Source: Flavivirga amylovorans
Lineage (GTDB): Bacteria; Bacteroidota; Bacteroidia; Flavobacteriales; Flavobacteriaceae
DNA length: 64,000 nt
Direction: 5' to 3'
Assembly: GCF_030540875.1 (NCBI RefSeq)
Contig: NZ_JAUOEM010000009.1
Location: 43,784-107,783 of the forward strand
The position numbers were made by a program, and so were the translations under genes. The notes below the pieces were generated by a model, which was not told the origin of the DNA, did not search any database, and was given only the letters and a program-made list of their open reading frames with translations. Shown here piece by piece: positions 63,468-64,000 of this stretch (positions are counted from its first letter, which is position 1; the number at the start of each line of letters is the position of its first letter).

Positions 63468-63498
63468 TTGTGAGAATAAAAAAAGGGTTTTATATTTG
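63468..63498 (+). promoter_or_regulatory. rRNA promoter P4 (-33 and -7)
   Basis: TTG (63468-63470) and TATATTTG (63491-63498) are 20 bp apart, followed by CACCCGCTAAACGAGG and AAAAAGTTCATAA. It is the promoter closest to the 16S gene. The leader 63500-63692 contains a GACCA/TGGTC pair that could help rRNA processing, and no gene. Confidence 0.65.
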
Positions 63499-63692
63499 CA
63501 CCCGCTAAACGAGGAAACGAGATTAGAGAAGACAAAAAAAGTTCATAAACATATTGAATTGACAGCGTAAGATTTCAACTGGAAACGGTTGGAATCGAAC
63601 AAAGAGAATAGACCATTTTGAGTACTAGAAATCCCTATTGGTCGTTAAAAGCTGTCTGTTGTATCTATAATATAACGGACACACAAAAATTA

Positions 63693-64000
63693 ACGATGAA
63701 GAGTTTGATCCTGGCTCAGGATGAACGCTAGCGGCAGGCCTAACACATGCAAGTCGAGGGGTAACATTGGTGCTTGCACCAGATGACGACCGGCGCACGG
63801 GTGCGTAACGCGTATACAATCTACCTTATACTGGGGGATAGCCTTTAGAAATGAAGATTAATACCCCATGGTTTGCAGACATGGCATCATGCCCGCAATA
63901 AAGGTCACGGTATAAGATGAGTATGCGTTCTATTAGTTAGTTGGTGTGGTAACGGCACACCAAGACAGCGATAGATAGGGGCCCTGAGAGGGGGATCCCC
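63693..64000 (+). rRNA. rrs: 16S ribosomal RNA, 5' part
   Basis: GATGAAGAGTTTGATCCTGG near 63696 is the conserved 5' end of bacterial 16S rRNA. It is followed by GCGGCAGGCCTAACACATGC, GCACGGGTGCGTAACGCGTA and ACACCAAGACAGCGAT. The V1-V2 sequence is typical of Flavobacteriaceae. The mature 5' end is placed by analogy with E. coli and may be off by a few bases. The gene runs past the window edge. A frame on the minus strand at 63625-63819 is not a gene. No intact rRNA-processing signals can be judged without the 3' side. Confidence 0.97.

Noticed and set aside
63334..63570. Plus-strand frame of 78 codons before 16S
   Set aside because: It covers the rRNA promoters P3 and P4; Lys-rich low-complexity translation.
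63625..63819. Minus-strand frame over the 16S start
   Set aside because: Antisense of rRNA; no coding evidence.

Overview
The window is chromosomal DNA from a low-GC member of the Flavobacteriaceae (Bacteroidota). The start of a 16S rRNA gene at the right edge fits this. So do the -7 elements of type TAnnTTTG, the absence of strong Shine-Dalgarno sequences, and the gene content: SusC/SusD pair, GSCFA, DUF4302, LemA/TPM operon, putative porin, TIGR02117, GDYXXLXY and GxxExxY proteins. Most of it is ordinary core genome. I see no transposase, integrase, phage module or CRISPR array.

Layout. 0-13.6 kb: FKBP isomerase (cut by the window edge), era, a two-helix membrane protein, der, a large thioredoxin-domain protein, a TonB-receptor-like barrel, then the leftward cluster M23 peptidase - MerR - LemA - TPM - TPM. 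13.8-28.6 kb: alaS, a GxxExxY gene set among repeats, GSCFA, DUF4230, a PLP dehydratase, an enoyl-CoA hydratase homologue, an aromatic amino acid hydroxylase, bestrophin, a DUF4136 lipoprotein, a Cys-rich mini-protein, a small HExxH membrane protein, an ACC-deaminase homologue, a glucosaminidase-LysM lipoprotein and hemL. 28.7-38.1 kb: envelope and membrane proteins of poorly known function, including a rightward membrane-protein operon (CPBP - DUF2157 - TIGR02117 - GDYXXLXY) and two tandem alpha/beta hydrolases. 38.1-49.6 kb: an MG2-plug protein, lysS, a Pmp3/YqaE peptide, lipB, a nucleoid-associated protein, a beta-propeller lipoprotein and rnhB. 50.2-60.6 kb: one nutrient-uptake locus of ECF sigma, FecR anti-sigma, SusC with an N-terminal STN signalling domain, SusD, an HExxH lipoprotein and a DUF4302 lipoprotein. 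60.7-64 kb: a putative porin, then a 16S rRNA gene behind four promoter-like -7 elements.

The unusual material lies between genes. (1) A repeat of exactly 160 bp with 19-bp terminal inverted repeats occurs three times (0.5, 2.5 and 51.4 kb); it looks like a non-autonomous MITE-like element. (2) A second, diverged 3' end of der lies 3 kb downstream of der, on the far side of the thioredoxin-domain gene. Its changes are mostly synonymous, as expected if foreign DNA recombined in at der. (3) The GxxExxY gene sits between copies of one 30-bp motif, three direct copies upstream and one inverted copy downstream. (4) The sigma and anti-sigma genes of the SusCD locus are separated by about 960 bp of repeats. 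(5) Two gaps carry orphan terminators and may encode small RNAs; one has a start region resembling the rRNA promoters.

All calls come from reading the sequence and family knowledge; no database search was run.
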